Assembly: GCF_001718695.1 (NCBI RefSeq)
Contig: NZ_CP013422.1
Location: 1,488,001-1,552,000, forward strand
DNA from: Burkholderia ubonensis
Lineage (GTDB): Bacteria; Pseudomonadota; Gammaproteobacteria; Burkholderiales; Burkholderiaceae
Length of the DNA: 64,000 nt
Reading direction: 5' to 3'
The position numbers were made by a program, and so were the translations under genes. The notes below the pieces were generated by a model. It had not been told where the DNA came from. It worked only from the letters and a program-made list of their open reading frames with translations, and ran no database searches. This document shows positions 1 to 8,603 of this stretch, one piece after another; positions within the stretch are counted from its first letter, which is position 1, and each line of letters begins with the position of its first letter.

Positions 1-354
1 GCACACGAGCGTGGACAGCATCATCGGCAGGATCGCGAGCGGCAGCGCGATGCGGCGGCCCGGAAACGCGCGCACGAACAGCAGCGCGAGGCCAAAGCCG
101 AGCGCGACCTCGACGAGCGACGCCGCGATCGTGAAGCGCAGCGTGTTGCCGAAGCCGGCCGTGAACGCGTCGTCGCCGAGCACCGCGCGATAGTTCGCGA
201 GGCCCGCGAACGCGCGGCGGCCCGCCGTGTAGTCGACATGGCAGAACGAATCGATCAGCACCTGCACGACCGGATACAGCGCGAGGCCGGCCAGCACCAG
301 CAGCGCGGGCCCGAGCAGCGCGACGAACGGCAGGCTGCGCGAGAACGCCTTCAT
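1..354 (-). CDS. ABC transporter permease, sugar type (MalF/UgpA-like), partial
   Basis: The first 118 codons of an inner-membrane permease; the C-terminal part lies beyond the left window edge. The protein starts MKAFSRSLPFVALL and has a first hydrophobic helix at about residues 8-30, then a loop with FAGLANYRAVLGD, a phrase typical of binding-protein-dependent sugar permeases, then NTLRFTIAASLVEVALG, the start of the second and third helices. Permeases of this family pair with a second permease and an ATPase to import sugars or polyols. It starts 36 bases after the stop of the solute-binding protein gene on the same strand, so the two form one operon with the binding protein first. Substrate cannot be told. 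An alternative is a polyamine-type permease, but the sequence style favours the carbohydrate class. Confidence 0.85.
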   Translation of the reverse strand, partial: MKAFSRSLPFVALLGPALLVLAGLALYPVVQVLIDSFCHVDYTAGRRAFAGLANYRAVLGDDAFTAGFGNTLRFTIAASLVEVALGFGLALLFVRAFPGRRIALPLAILPMMLSTLVC

Positions 355-389
355 GCGCGGCGCTCCCGCAAGCGAACGGGCGCGCAGGG

Positions 390-1628
390 TCACTTGCCCG
401 CCGCCGCGATCGCCTGCGCGATCTTCTGCTGCGCCTGGCGCAGCGCCGCGTCGGGCGCGGCCTGCCCCGTCAGCGCGAGCTGCAGCTGATCGCCGAGGAT
501 GCTCTCGATCTGCTGCCAGTCCTTCACGCGCGGCCGCGCGCGACCCGCTTCGAGCGCCTTCAGCTGGTCCGGATACCAGCGGTACTGGCGAACCAGCGCC
601 GGGTCCGCGAACACGCTGCGGCGAGTCGGCGGAATGCCGAGCGCGGCGAGGCGCGCCTGCGTGTCGCGTGCGGTCAGGTACGCGAGGAAGTCCTGCGCGA
701 GCTTCGCGTGCGGCGCATCCTTCGGAATCGCCATCTGCCAGATGCCGAGCATCGGCGCGGGGCCGGAGGTCTGCCCCGGCGGCGCCTGCAGCGCGATCTG
801 GCCGGCCACGCGCGACTGCTTCGGATCGTCGAGCGCCGGAATCCACGCCGGCCACACCTCGATCGCCTGCGCGGCGGCGCCGCGCTGCAGCGCATCGCGC
901 ACTTCCGCCGCGCCATACACGTCGACGTCCTTCGGCGCGGACGCCTTCAGCGCGAGGAAGGTCTTGAGCGCCGCCTGCGCCTCGCGCGAATCGATCGTCA
1001 CGTTGCCCGCGCGGGCGAGCACGTCGCCGCCGTACGCCCACAGGATCGGCAGGAAGCCCGTCACGACCGGATTGCCCTTGGTGCCGCGGAACACGACGCC
1101 GGACACGCTCTTGTCCGCGCCGCCGATGGTCTGCGCGATCTTCAGCACGTCGTCCCAGTTGCGCGGCGGCTGCAGCTTGTATTTCGCGAGCAGGTCCTTC
1201 CGGTACGCGAACATCTCGACGTTGCCGACCACCGGCAGCGCGAACAGCGTGCCCGCCGCGTTGCGGCCGAGCGCGACCGTCGACGGCACCAGATCCGCGT
1301 CGGCGAGCGTCGCCGGCAGCGGCTTCAGCCAGCCGTTGCCGATGAATTCCGGCGACCACGTGTCGTCCATCATCACGAGGTCGTACGCGCCGGTGCCCTC
1401 GCGCATCGACAGCTTGAGCTTCTGGTAGAGGTTCGCGTTCGGCAGCTTCAGCAACTCGATGTCGGCGCCCGGATGCAGTTTGTTGAAACCGGCGACGGCG
1501 TCGGCCAGCCCCTTGCCGTAGATGTCGTCGCGGCCGGCGATGACGAGGTCCGCGGCGACGGCATGCGACGCGAAGACGGAAAGCGCAACGGCGGCGGACA
1601 GCGCGCGCAGGCGGCTCAGCAGGGTCAT
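390..1628 (-). CDS. ABC transporter extracellular solute-binding protein, family 1
   Basis: A 412-residue periplasmic binding protein. The start MTLLSRLRALSA was chosen because it begins a clean signal peptide (cleavage likely after ASHAVA) and has a GAGAGA ribosome site just upstream; an upstream in-frame extension would bury the signal peptide. The mature protein begins with the two-lobed family-1 fold: DLVIAGRDDIYGKG, a helix GFNKLHPGADIELLKL, and the hinge stretch YDLVMMDDTWSPEF. Later FAYRKDLLAKY and PPRNWDDVLKIAQTI are hallmarks of sugar and glycerol-phosphate binders. It delivers a solute to the permease encoded immediately downstream. No lipobox is present, so the protein is free in the periplasm. 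Ligand unknown. Confidence 0.9.
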   Translation of the reverse strand: MTLLSRLRALSAAVALSVFASHAVAADLVIAGRDDIYGKGLADAVAGFNKLHPGADIELLKLPNANLYQKLKLSMREGTGAYDLVMMDDTWSPEFIGNGWLKPLPATLADADLVPSTVALGRNAAGTLFALPVVGNVEMFAYRKDLLAKYKLQPPRNWDDVLKIAQTIGGADKSVSGVVFRGTKGNPVVTGFLPILWAYGGDVLARAGNVTIDSREAQAALKTFLALKASAPKDVDVYGAAEVRDALQRGAAAQAIEVWPAWIPALDDPKQSRVAGQIALQAPPGQTSGPAPMLGIWQMAIPKDAPHAKLAQDFLAYLTARDTQARLAALGIPPTRRSVFADPALVRQYRWYPDQLKALEAGRARPRVKDWQQIESILGDQLQLALTGQAAPDAALRQAQQKIAQAIAAAGK

Positions 1629-2051
1629 GGTCTCTCTCGTTCGGCGTGGTGGCAGGTCGGCCTCGGGCTGCACACGTGTGCAGCGATGGCTGTGCTTCCG
1701 GCGATCTGAAGCGACCGCCATTGTTCACGCCGATCGTTAAGGATTTGTGGCAGGCGGGAAGGCGCGGGACGAGAGACGGTGTGCCAGCGAGAGATCGCGG
1801 CCGGGGTTGGCGCGCGCGACGTCGGCCGACGTCGCTGACGTCGCCGCTCGGGCCGCTGCGAGCGGCGCTGCCGGAATCGGGCTACCGGTGTGCCGCAGCG
1901 AACCGGTAAACAGGAATGGGGATTGGCCTGCGGCTGCGGATCGCGATGGCGCCAGCCGCCGCCGTGTCGCAATTCGTGATGGACGAGCCGCCGCACCGGC
2001 AGCCCGGCGATGCGCGTGCCGCTGCGCGCTGGGCCGCGTCGGCTTCGGCGG
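1629..2051. other. Intergenic, promoter region of the ABC operon
   Basis: No credible gene. The stretch should carry the promoter of the minus-strand ABC operon. Three GACGTC palindromes lie at 1818-1823, 1828-1833 and 1837-1842, about one helical turn apart, which could be a binding array or chance in GC-rich DNA. Confidence 0.4.
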
Positions 2052-2933
2052 CTATCGGTTCGGGTTCGTGGCGAAGGTGTCGCAGGCGCTCACCTGACCC
2101 GACTCCATCCCGCGCCGCAGCCAGTACACGCGCTGTTCGCTGCTGCCGTGCGTGAAGCTCTCCGGCACCACGTAACCCTGCCCTTGCTGCTGCAAACGAT
2201 CGTCGCCGATCGCCGCCGCCGTTTTCAGGCCCTGCTCGAAATCGCCGGGCTCGATGAGTCGCTGGTTCGCGCGCTGCGCGTTGTTCGCCCAGACGCCTGC
2301 GAAGCAGTCGGCCTGCAGTTCCATCCGCACCGACAGCGCGTTCGAGCGCGCTTCGCTCGAACGCCGACGCGCGGCGTCGACCTTGCCGGAAATGCCGAGC
2401 AGGTTCTGCACGTGGTGGCCGACCTCGTGCGCGATCACGTACGCCTGCGCGAAATCGCCGCCCGCGCCGAAGCGCCGGCGCAGGTCGTCGTAGAACCCGA
2501 GATCGATGTACACCTTCCGGTCGCCCGGACAGTAGAACGGGCCCATTGCGGTTTGCCCGGTGCCGCAGGCCGTCGGCGTCGCGTTCGTGAACATCACGAG
2601 CTTCGGCGGCTGGTATTGCGCATGCAGCTGCGTGCTGAACACACCCGTCCACGTGCGCTCGATATTGCCGAGCACCTTGCGGGTAAATACCGCGCCGGCG
2701 TCGGTCGCGGGCGCGCCCTGATGCTGCGCCTGCGGCTGGGCCTGCTGCCGCCCGCCCTGCAGTGCCGATGCGCCTTCGAGCACGACGCGCGGGTCGATCC
2801 CGAAGAAATACGAGGCGGCCAGCACGACGACGATCGTGCCGATGCCGATCGTCGCCCGCCCGCCGCCGAAGCCGCCTCCGCCGCCGCGGCGGTCTTCGAC
2901 GTTCTGGCTTTCGGTTTCGTCGTCCAGCCTCAT
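2052..2933 (-). CDS. ypfJ: YpfJ-family neutral zinc metallopeptidase
   Basis: A 293-residue protein of the YpfJ/putative neutral zinc metallopeptidase family. The start MRLDDETESQNVEDRR was chosen because family members begin with an RLDD-type stretch followed by an Arg/Gly-rich segment and one membrane helix (IGIGTIVVVLAASYFFG, about residues 28-44). The zinc site AHEVGHHVQ is clearly visible near residue 170 (HExxH), followed by helices with QADCFAG, where the Asp/Glu would complete the metal site. The C-terminal part ends with ACDTFA, as in relatives. A Gln-rich linker (QGGRQQAQPQAQHQ) separates the anchor from the catalytic part. Function is not established in the family; it probably acts at the periplasmic face. 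It is a stand-alone gene. Confidence 0.9.
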   Translation of the reverse strand: MRLDDETESQNVEDRRGGGGGFGGGRATIGIGTIVVVLAASYFFGIDPRVVLEGASALQGGRQQAQPQAQHQGAPATDAGAVFTRKVLGNIERTWTGVFSTQLHAQYQPPKLVMFTNATPTACGTGQTAMGPFYCPGDRKVYIDLGFYDDLRRRFGAGGDFAQAYVIAHEVGHHVQNLLGISGKVDAARRRSSEARSNALSVRMELQADCFAGVWANNAQRANQRLIEPGDFEQGLKTAAAIGDDRLQQQGQGYVVPESFTHGSSEQRVYWLRRGMESGQVSACDTFATNPNR

Positions 2934-3711
2934 TGCGGGCTCCTCCCTGTCTTGTCGAATCCGTGCCGTTCGCGCAACGGGCAGTGCGCCGCCGTTGCAC
3001 GAGGCTTCGGCGCACGCGATGCAGGCGCATCGGCTGTGAGTTGGCGGCAGCGGCGCTGTCGGCGGTTGCGCGCTGTGCGGCGCGCCGCCGGGTGTTGGCG
3101 ATGGCGTCTGCACTGGCCTTGGCACCGGCCTTCGCGCTATTTTGCCGGGGCTTTTACGACTTGTCGCAAAAATACGGAGGATAGAGCGATTCGGTGCAGG
3201 ACATCGTCAGCCTTTGCAAAATGGCGCGTCTGGCCGCCGGTCAGGCCGGCAGCGGCAGCCCGCTTGGATCGTGCGGGCGATCGCATTCATCCTTTCCGCG
3301 GATGCCGGCGTACGACCGCGCCGCGTACGGTGACGAGGCAAGGCATCTTTGCGGAGCAACGCATGAGCTATGTGCGTCCCCGCATGATTGCGGTCACCGG
3401 CGCGGGTGCCGGCATCGGCGCTGCGCGTGTTCGCCGCTTCGCCGCGAGGGGCGACCGCGTCGTTCGTAGCCGGTGCGCCGCGCGTCGCCGATGGCGGCGC
3501 ATGGATCGTGGACGTGTCGACGCTCGCGTTCGAATACGCCTGACGCACCTGGATGCGCGCCGCGCGTTCGGTCGGCGCGGGGTGGCAGCTGTTCACGGGG
3601 TGCGTGGGGTTCGTTATGTCCGTTCGCTCGATCGGTTCGCTCGGTGCCGCACGTTCGTCTGTTCTCCGTATTCGGCGCCTTCCTCGCGTGGCCTCCGACC
3701 GCCGCCTCCGT
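2934..3711. other. Intergenic stretch, holds one gene remnant
   Basis: 778 bases with no intact gene. The only recognisable coding signal is a short-chain-dehydrogenase-like N-terminus at 3363-3476 on the plus strand, listed separately. The rest shows no family I recognise. Confidence 0.5.
3363..3476 (+). pseudogene. Remnant of a short-chain dehydrogenase/reductase N-terminus
   Basis: Reading from ATG at 3363 gives about 35 residues that match the beginning of an SDR: a short lead, MIAVTGAGAGIGAARV with the TGxxxGIG cofactor-binding motif, then RRFAARGDRVV, the usual helix and second strand. After that the frame becomes Arg-rich and the expected acidic residue and NAG motif never appear. The piece has no Tyr-x-x-x-Lys active site. 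I read it as a truncated leftover gene. It could still be chance resemblance because GAGAGIG is easily encoded in GC-rich DNA, but the combination with the flanking residues is better than chance. Confidence 0.4.
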
Positions 3712-4692
3712 TCACGACAAGCAGCCGAGCCCCGCCAGCGTCGTCTCCACCGCTGTGTCGAGCGGCGTCAGTGGTTCGCGCCCCAGCACCGCGATCAGCC
3801 GCGCGTTGTCCAGGCGGACCGGCTCGCGCCACAGATAACGCATCTCGAGCAGCTCGCGCAGCGTCGTGACGAATGGCGCCGCGGCCCATACGAGCCACCA
3901 GGGGAACTGCCGGATCGTCGGCCGCAACCCGTGCCGCTGCGCCACGCGACATACGGCCTGCGCCAGCTGCATGCCGTCCGCGTCCCAGTGTCCGGCCAGG
4001 TGAAAGCGCGCGAACGGCGCCAGCGTCTCCCGCCGCGCGATCAGCTCCACCATCGCGCGGGCCACGTCCGGCAGGTATGCCCATTGATGGCCGACGCCCG
4101 GCCGCCCCGGGACGCTGATCGCCGTGACCGGACGCCCCGCCTTCACCATGCCCTGCCCGAACCAGTTGTTGCCGGCCCGCGGCCCGAAGAAATCACCGGC
4201 GCGCACGATGATCGTCCGCACGCGGTTCGCCGTCGCCGCCTGCAACCGCCGCTCCATCTCGACGCGGATCGCGCCCTTGCGCGTCACCGGCCGCTGCGGC
4301 GCGTCCTCGTGCAGCAGCGCAAACGCGTCCGGACCGAAGTTGTAGACCGTACCGGGCAGCACGATCGTCGCCTGCTCGCGCGTGGCCGCCGCGATCGTGT
4401 TGTCGATCATCGGCAGCACCTGCGTCGACCAGTTCCGGTAACCGGGCGGGTTCACCGCGTGTACGAGCACGCTGCAGCCGCGTGCCGCACGAAGCACCGC
4501 GTCGCGGTCGAGCGCGTCGCCGCGCACCCATCCGATGCCGTCGCGCTCCACGCTCGCGGCGTCGAGACTGCGGCTCAACGCGCGCACCTGCCAGCCGGCA
4601 TCGCGCAATTGCCGCGCGACCTCGCCGCCGATTCCGCCGCTCGCGCCAAGCACGAGTACCTGCCGTTGTGTCCCCGCTGCGCCTGCCGTCAT
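3712..4692 (-). CDS. NAD(P)-dependent epimerase/dehydratase (NmrA/extended-SDR type)
   Basis: A 326-residue Rossmann-fold protein starting MTAGAAGTQRQVLVLGASGG. The nucleotide motif GASGGIGGEVA is at about residues 15-25. Further family marks are the strand VRALSRSLD, the acidic GDALDRD, and VLVHAVNPPGYRNW, with PGTVYNFGPD in the position of the substrate/active site strand. A Lys after a Tyr-type catalytic pair is not obvious, so it is an atypical member. The C-terminal half is hydrophobic-helical (WWLVWAAAPFVTTLRELLEMRYLW). It is divergent from a LysR regulator 99 bases away, which probably controls it. Substrate unknown; a sugar-nucleotide or quinone-type reductase are both possible. Confidence 0.8.
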   Translation of the reverse strand: MTAGAAGTQRQVLVLGASGGIGGEVARQLRDAGWQVRALSRSLDAASVERDGIGWVRGDALDRDAVLRAARGCSVLVHAVNPPGYRNWSTQVLPMIDNTIAAATREQATIVLPGTVYNFGPDAFALLHEDAPQRPVTRKGAIRVEMERRLQAATANRVRTIIVRAGDFFGPRAGNNWFGQGMVKAGRPVTAISVPGRPGVGHQWAYLPDVARAMVELIARRETLAPFARFHLAGHWDADGMQLAQAVCRVAQRHGLRPTIRQFPWWLVWAAAPFVTTLRELLEMRYLWREPVRLDNARLIAVLGREPLTPLDTAVETTLAGLGCLS

Positions 4693-4757
4693 GACCGCCC
4701 TCCGTGATCGAACCGTTGTCGGTCGCCATTCTCGGCCGGAGCGGGCTAATAATGAAT

Positions 4758-4784
4758 TGCTGAGCCTGAGCGATCGGCTATACA
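4758..4784 (+). promoter_or_regulatory. Possible promoter of the LysR gene, leaderless transcript
   Basis: TTGCTG at 4758-4763 and TATACA at 4779-4784 resemble a -35 and -10 pair with a 15-base spacer. Transcription would begin about at the ATG at 4792, and no ribosome site is seen in front of that ATG, so a leaderless message is possible. Confidence 0.3.
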
Positions 4785-4791
4785 TTTATGC

Positions 4792-5691
4792 ATGACCACC
4801 GATCCGAACTGGGAACGCTACCGCACCTTCCTCGCGGTGCTGACCGAAGGGTCGCTGTCGGGCGCGGCGCGCGCGCTCGGCATCACGCAGCCGACGGCGG
4901 GCCGGCACGTCGCCGCGCTCGAAGCCGCGTTCGGCCAGACCCTGTTCACCCGCTCGCCGTCCGGGCTGCTGCCGACCGAGGCCGCGCTGGCGCTGCGCGG
5001 CCATGCCGAGACGCTGCGCAGCGCGGCAGCCGCGTTCGAGCGCGCGGCGGCGAGTCACGGCGCCGGCGTCAGCGGCGTCGTGCGGATCTCCGCGAGCGAC
5101 GTGATCGGCGTCGAAGTGCTGCCGCCGATGCTGACGCAGTTGCGGCGCGACCATCCCGGGCTCGTCGTGGAGCTCGCGCCGACCGACCGCATCCAGGACG
5201 TGCTGAACCGTGAAGCCGACATCGCGGTCCGCATGGCGCCGCCCGCGCAGGATGCGCTCGTCGCGCGGCGCATCGGCGCGATCGAGGTCGCGCTGCATGC
5301 GCGCGACGACTATCTCGCGCGCAACGGCACGCCGTCGACGGTCGATGAGCTCGCGCGTCACGCGCTGATCGGTTTCGATACGGTGACGCCGTTCATTCGC
5401 GCGGCCGGCCGCGCGATGCCGCAGTGGAACCGCGACGCGTTCGCGCTGCGCACGGACAGCAACCTGGCGCAGCTGGCGCTGATCCGCGCGGGATATGGAA
5501 TCGGCATCTGCCAGACGGCGCTCGCGAAACGCGATGCGCGGCTCGTGCGCGTGCTGCCGGATACGCCCGCGCTCGCGTTGGAGACCTGGGTGGTCATGCA
5601 CGAGGATCTGCGCACGAGCGCGCGCTGTCGCGTCGTGTTCGACGCGCTCGCGAACGGGCTGCGCGGGTATGCCGAGGGGGGCGGCGAGTAG
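4792..5691 (+). CDS. LysR-family transcriptional regulator
   Basis: A 299-residue LysR protein. The N-terminal winged helix-turn-helix is clear: ERYRTFLAVLTEGSLSGAAR, then LGITQPTAGRHVAALEAAFG and LFTRSPSGLLPTEA (residues about 7-65). The effector-binding half starts near residue 90 with SGVVRISASDVIGVEVLPPM, and contains DIAVRMAPPAQDALVARRIG, the usual first lobe ending. It is transcribed away from the epimerase gene 3712-4692 and most likely regulates it and itself. The coinducer is unknown. Confidence 0.92.
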   Translation: MTTDPNWERYRTFLAVLTEGSLSGAARALGITQPTAGRHVAALEAAFGQTLFTRSPSGLLPTEAALALRGHAETLRSAAAAFERAAASHGAGVSGVVRISASDVIGVEVLPPMLTQLRRDHPGLVVELAPTDRIQDVLNREADIAVRMAPPAQDALVARRIGAIEVALHARDDYLARNGTPSTVDELARHALIGFDTVTPFIRAAGRAMPQWNRDAFALRTDSNLAQLALIRAGYGIGICQTALAKRDARLVRVLPDTPALALETWVVMHEDLRTSARCRVVFDALANGLRGYAEGGGE

Positions 5692-6031
5692 AGTTCTTCG
5701 ATGCTGCGGTACGCGTGAATGGCTGGGCGGGTGATGCGATGCGTGCGGCGGGCGACGGAGCGGCTATTTGCGATGTGGGGCTGCGGGTGTTGATGTCGAG
5801 GGATTGGGCTGCGGGCGCCGCTTCGACTACTCCGGTTGCTCCGGTTGCTCCGGTTGCTTCGGTTGCTTCGGTTGCTTCGGCCGCTTCGACCGCTCCGGCT
5901 GCTCCGGCTGCTCCGGCTGCTCCGGCTGCCTCGGACGCTTCGGCCGCTCCGGCTGCTTCGACCGCTTCAGCTTGGCAAGCAGCACATCGCGATACACGTC
6001 GAGCGCGGCGACGCCCTCACCCGCCCCGACG
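5692..6031. other. Intergenic stretch with 9-base tandem repeats
   Basis: 340 bases between two convergent LysR genes. No real gene. Most of the right half is an imperfect tandem repeat, listed separately. Confidence 0.6.
5820..5970. repeat. Imperfect 9-base tandem repeat array
   Basis: About sixteen units of a 9-mer of the form GCTCCGGTT, with variants GCTTCGGTT, GCTCCGGCT and GCTTCGACC. The period is a multiple of three, so all frames stay open and give artificial repeats (Ala-Pro-Val/Ser, Leu-Leu-Arg). It lies just past the ends of two converging genes. No function is evident. Confidence 0.85.
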
Positions 6032-6904
6032 TCACATCAGCAGTTGTCGCGACAGCACCTCACGCGCCTGCGTCACCGTCTCGCGTTCGCCGGGCATCGG
6101 CGGCGTCAGAGAAAAGACCGCGTCGGGCAGCGCCGGCAGCCGGTATTTCGCCCCGAGCCGCACGAGGCCTTCGCCGATCGAAGACGCGCACAGGCAGCCG
6201 ACGCCCAGCCCGGCCGCGAGCAACGACTGCAGCCCGGCGACGCCCGACGCGCTGTGCACGAGCCCGTACGGCACCTGCTGTTCATCGAGCGAGCGCACGG
6301 CGATCTGATGCATCATGCAGTCGTCCGGCAGCAGCACGAGCGGCAGCGGCTGCGGAAGCTGTTCGGCCAGCGCCGGCGCCGCGACCCACGACAGCGGCTC
6401 GCGCCGCAACACCCAGCGCGTATCGGCCGACGCAGGCCGGAACGGCCCGCGCGACAGGTGCATCACGACGCCGAGATCGATCTGCCCGCGCGCATGGGCC
6501 GCTTCGATGTCCATGCTCTTCATTGCGCTCACGTGCAGCCTCAGCTGCGGGTAGCATTCGCGCAATCGCGCGAGCAGGCCCGCCACTTCGTGCGTGCGGT
6601 AGTAGTCGGTGATCGCGACGCGCAACTCGCCCTTGATCGCCTGACCGCGCACCTCGTCGAACGCCGCCTCGTTCAACGCGACGATGCGCCGCGCATGTTG
6701 CAGCAGACGCGCGCCGGCCGGCGTCGGCTCGACGCCGCGCTTGCTGCGTACGAACAACGACATGCCGGCGCGCGATTCGAGCTTGCGCACCTGCTCGCTG
6801 ACCGTCGACTGCGACAAGTGCAGCAACGGCGCGGCCGCACTCAGACTGCCGGCGTCCGCGACCGCCGCGAACGTGCGCAACTGATCCAGATCGAAACCTC
6901 GCAT
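6032..6904 (-). CDS. LysR-family transcriptional regulator
   Basis: A 290-residue LysR protein. The start MRGFDLDQLRTFAAV at 6904 is preferred over an in-frame ATG at 6916, because a GGGG ribosome-type sequence precedes 6904 at good distance and the upstream ATG falls inside a perfect inverted repeat that looks like an operator. The helix-turn-helix is visible at AGSLSAAAPLLHLSQSTVSE followed by RAGMSLFVRSKRGVEPTPAG. The effector domain starts near GELRVAITDYYRTHEV. It is divergent from an MFS exporter gene (7063-8529), the typical arrangement of a regulator and the efflux pump it controls. Confidence 0.92.
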   Translation of the reverse strand: MRGFDLDQLRTFAAVADAGSLSAAAPLLHLSQSTVSEQVRKLESRAGMSLFVRSKRGVEPTPAGARLLQHARRIVALNEAAFDEVRGQAIKGELRVAITDYYRTHEVAGLLARLRECYPQLRLHVSAMKSMDIEAAHARGQIDLGVVMHLSRGPFRPASADTRWVLRREPLSWVAAPALAEQLPQPLPLVLLPDDCMMHQIAVRSLDEQQVPYGLVHSASGVAGLQSLLAAGLGVGCLCASSIGEGLVRLGAKYRLPALPDAVFSLTPPMPGERETVTQAREVLSRQLLM

Positions 6905-6913
6905 CACGTACCC

Positions 6914-6938
6914 CATCCATCGAATAACCCGATGGATG
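6914..6938. promoter_or_regulatory. Perfect inverted repeat with LysR-box core, likely operator
   Basis: CATCCATCG at 6914-6922 and its exact complement CGATGGATG at 6930-6938 flank a 7-base spacer. Within it T(6920)-N11-A(6932) fits the LysR-type box. It lies 10 bases from the regulator start and between regulator and divergent exporter, as expected for an autoregulated LysR gene. Confidence 0.65.
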
Positions 6939-7062
6939 CTACCACCAATTCACGCTTTTCCGAACCATGGACGATGGTCAGAATGTCGGTCAACCGCCGC
7001 GTCGCTCCATTTCGGCACCACCCGACATGCCGCGCGGCCCTCATTCTTTCGGACTTTCGTTC

Positions 7063-8529
7063 ATGACCGACAACACACTCGCCCGTTGCGCCGCAGCCCC
7101 GGCCGGGACTGCGGCCGCAGCACCGGCACGCAGCCATCACGGCTGGGCTCTCGTCGTGCTGCTGATCGGCGCCATCCTGCCGCCGCTCGACTACTTCATC
7201 GTCAATCTCGCACTGCCGGCCATCCGCGACGGCATCGGCGCGCGGCCGGCCGAGCTGCAACTCGTCGTGTCGGCGTATGCATGCGCGAACGCGGTCGTGC
7301 AGATCACGGGCGGGCGCCTCGGCGACCTGTACGGCCGCAAGCGGATGTTCATGACCGGGATGGCGGGCTTCGTCGTGGCGTCCGCGCTGTGCGGGCTGGC
7401 CGACAGCGGCGCGGTGCTGGTCGGCGGTCGCGTGTTGCAGGGGCTGTTCGCGGCGATCCTCGCGCCGCAGGTACTCGCGACGATCCGCAGCGTGTTCAGC
7501 CCGCACGAGCAGGTGCGCGTGATGGGCTTCTACGGTTTCGTGTTCGGGCTTGCGGCCGTGATCGGTCAGCTCGGCGGCGGCGTGCTGATCGCGCTGCATC
7601 CGTTCGGTCTCGGCTGGCGCGCGATCTTCCTGGTCAATGTGCCGATCGGGATCCTCGCGCTGCTCGGCAGTTGGCGCTTCATTCCCGAAAGCAGGCCGCC
7701 GCGCGGCCAGCGCATCGACGTCCCCGGCACGGCGCTGCTGTCGCTGTTCCTGCTGATGCTCGTCTATCCGCTCACGCATGGGCGCGAAGCCGGCTGGCCG
7801 CTGTGGATGGTCGCGTGCGTGGCCGGCGCGGTGCCGATGCTCGGCGCGCTGCTCGCGGTCGAAACGCGCCAGCTCGCCGGTGGACGCGACCCGTTGCTCG
7901 ACGTGCGGCTGCTGCGCAATCCGGTCATCGCGCTCGGCCTCACGCTCGCGTTCCTGTTCTACATGCTCAGCGCGTTTTTCCTGAGTTACGGCATTTATCT
8001 GCAGGGATGCCTGAACTGGTCGGCGCTGCAGTCTGGGCTCGCGATCCTGCCGCTCGGCGTCGGCTTCCTGGCAAGCCCGTTGCTGATGCCGCGGCTCGTC
8101 GGCAGGTTCGGCGGCCATCGCGTACTCACGCTGGGCTTCGCGATGCTCGCGGCCGGCGTCGCGACGGCCGCCGCGCTGGCCAGCGAACACGCGCCCGGGC
8201 CGGGCTTTCATGCGGGGATCGCCGCGATCGGCATCGGGCAAGGCCTCGTACTGCCTTCGGTCGTGCGGATCGTGCTCGCGGAAGTCGACGCCGCGCGCGC
8301 CGGCGTCGCGTCCGGCATGGTGACGGCGATGCTGCAGATCGGTGCGGCGGTCGGCGCGGCGGCGCTCGGTGGCCTGTTCTTCGCGCGGCTCGGCGCGCGG
8401 CCGGCGCCGCCCGACTACGTGCACGCGTTCAGCGCGACGATGTGGGCGCTGACGGCGGTATTCCTCGTGTGCGTCGTGTTGTCGGCAGCATTGGGGCCGC
8501 TGCAACGGCGGACGCAGGCGCGCGCGTGA
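7063..8529 (+). CDS. MFS transporter, DHA2 (14-helix drug/H+ antiporter) type
   Basis: A 488-residue polytopic membrane protein. The start MTDNTLARCAA at 7063 was chosen because sequence upstream in the frame is polar and not MFS-like. Helix 1 holds ALVVLLIGAILPPLDYFIVN, a DHA2 hallmark, followed by LALPAIRDGIGA and the loop motif GGRLGDLYGRKRMFM (motif A, Gly-x-Leu-x-Asp-x-x-Gly-Arg). Motif C-like GFVFGLAAVIGQLGGG follows, then NVPIGILALLGSWRFIPES. About fourteen hydrophobic stretches can be counted. It probably exports a toxic compound under control of the divergent LysR regulator. Start codons at 6967 or 7027 cannot be excluded. Confidence 0.9.
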   Translation: MTDNTLARCAAAPAGTAAAAPARSHHGWALVVLLIGAILPPLDYFIVNLALPAIRDGIGARPAELQLVVSAYACANAVVQITGGRLGDLYGRKRMFMTGMAGFVVASALCGLADSGAVLVGGRVLQGLFAAILAPQVLATIRSVFSPHEQVRVMGFYGFVFGLAAVIGQLGGGVLIALHPFGLGWRAIFLVNVPIGILALLGSWRFIPESRPPRGQRIDVPGTALLSLFLLMLVYPLTHGREAGWPLWMVACVAGAVPMLGALLAVETRQLAGGRDPLLDVRLLRNPVIALGLTLAFLFYMLSAFFLSYGIYLQGCLNWSALQSGLAILPLGVGFLASPLLMPRLVGRFGGHRVLTLGFAMLAAGVATAAALASEHAPGPGFHAGIAAIGIGQGLVLPSVVRIVLAEVDAARAGVASGMVTAMLQIGAAVGAAALGGLFFARLGARPAPPDYVHAFSATMWALTAVFLVCVVLSAALGPLQRRTQARA

Positions 8530-8603
8530 CGGTCAGCGGCGCAGCATCGCCGGCCGCGACATGACGAACGCGGTGCACGAGCGAGCCGTTGCGAGCGGCC
8601 CGC

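Noticed and set aside
2010..3869. A 619-residue plus-strand frame across the YpfJ gene and the gap behind it
   Set aside because: Arg/Ala-rich; it runs antisense to the YpfJ gene and only one 35-residue part looks protein-like, listed as an SDR remnant.
5836..6612. A leucine-rich-repeat-like protein (LLRLLR units)
   Set aside because: It arises from the 9-base DNA repeat and then runs antisense through the LysR gene.
6904..8505. A 533-residue minus-strand frame under the MFS gene
   Set aside because: Arg/His/Gln-rich shadow of the MFS reading frame; the plus strand has clear membrane helices and family motifs.
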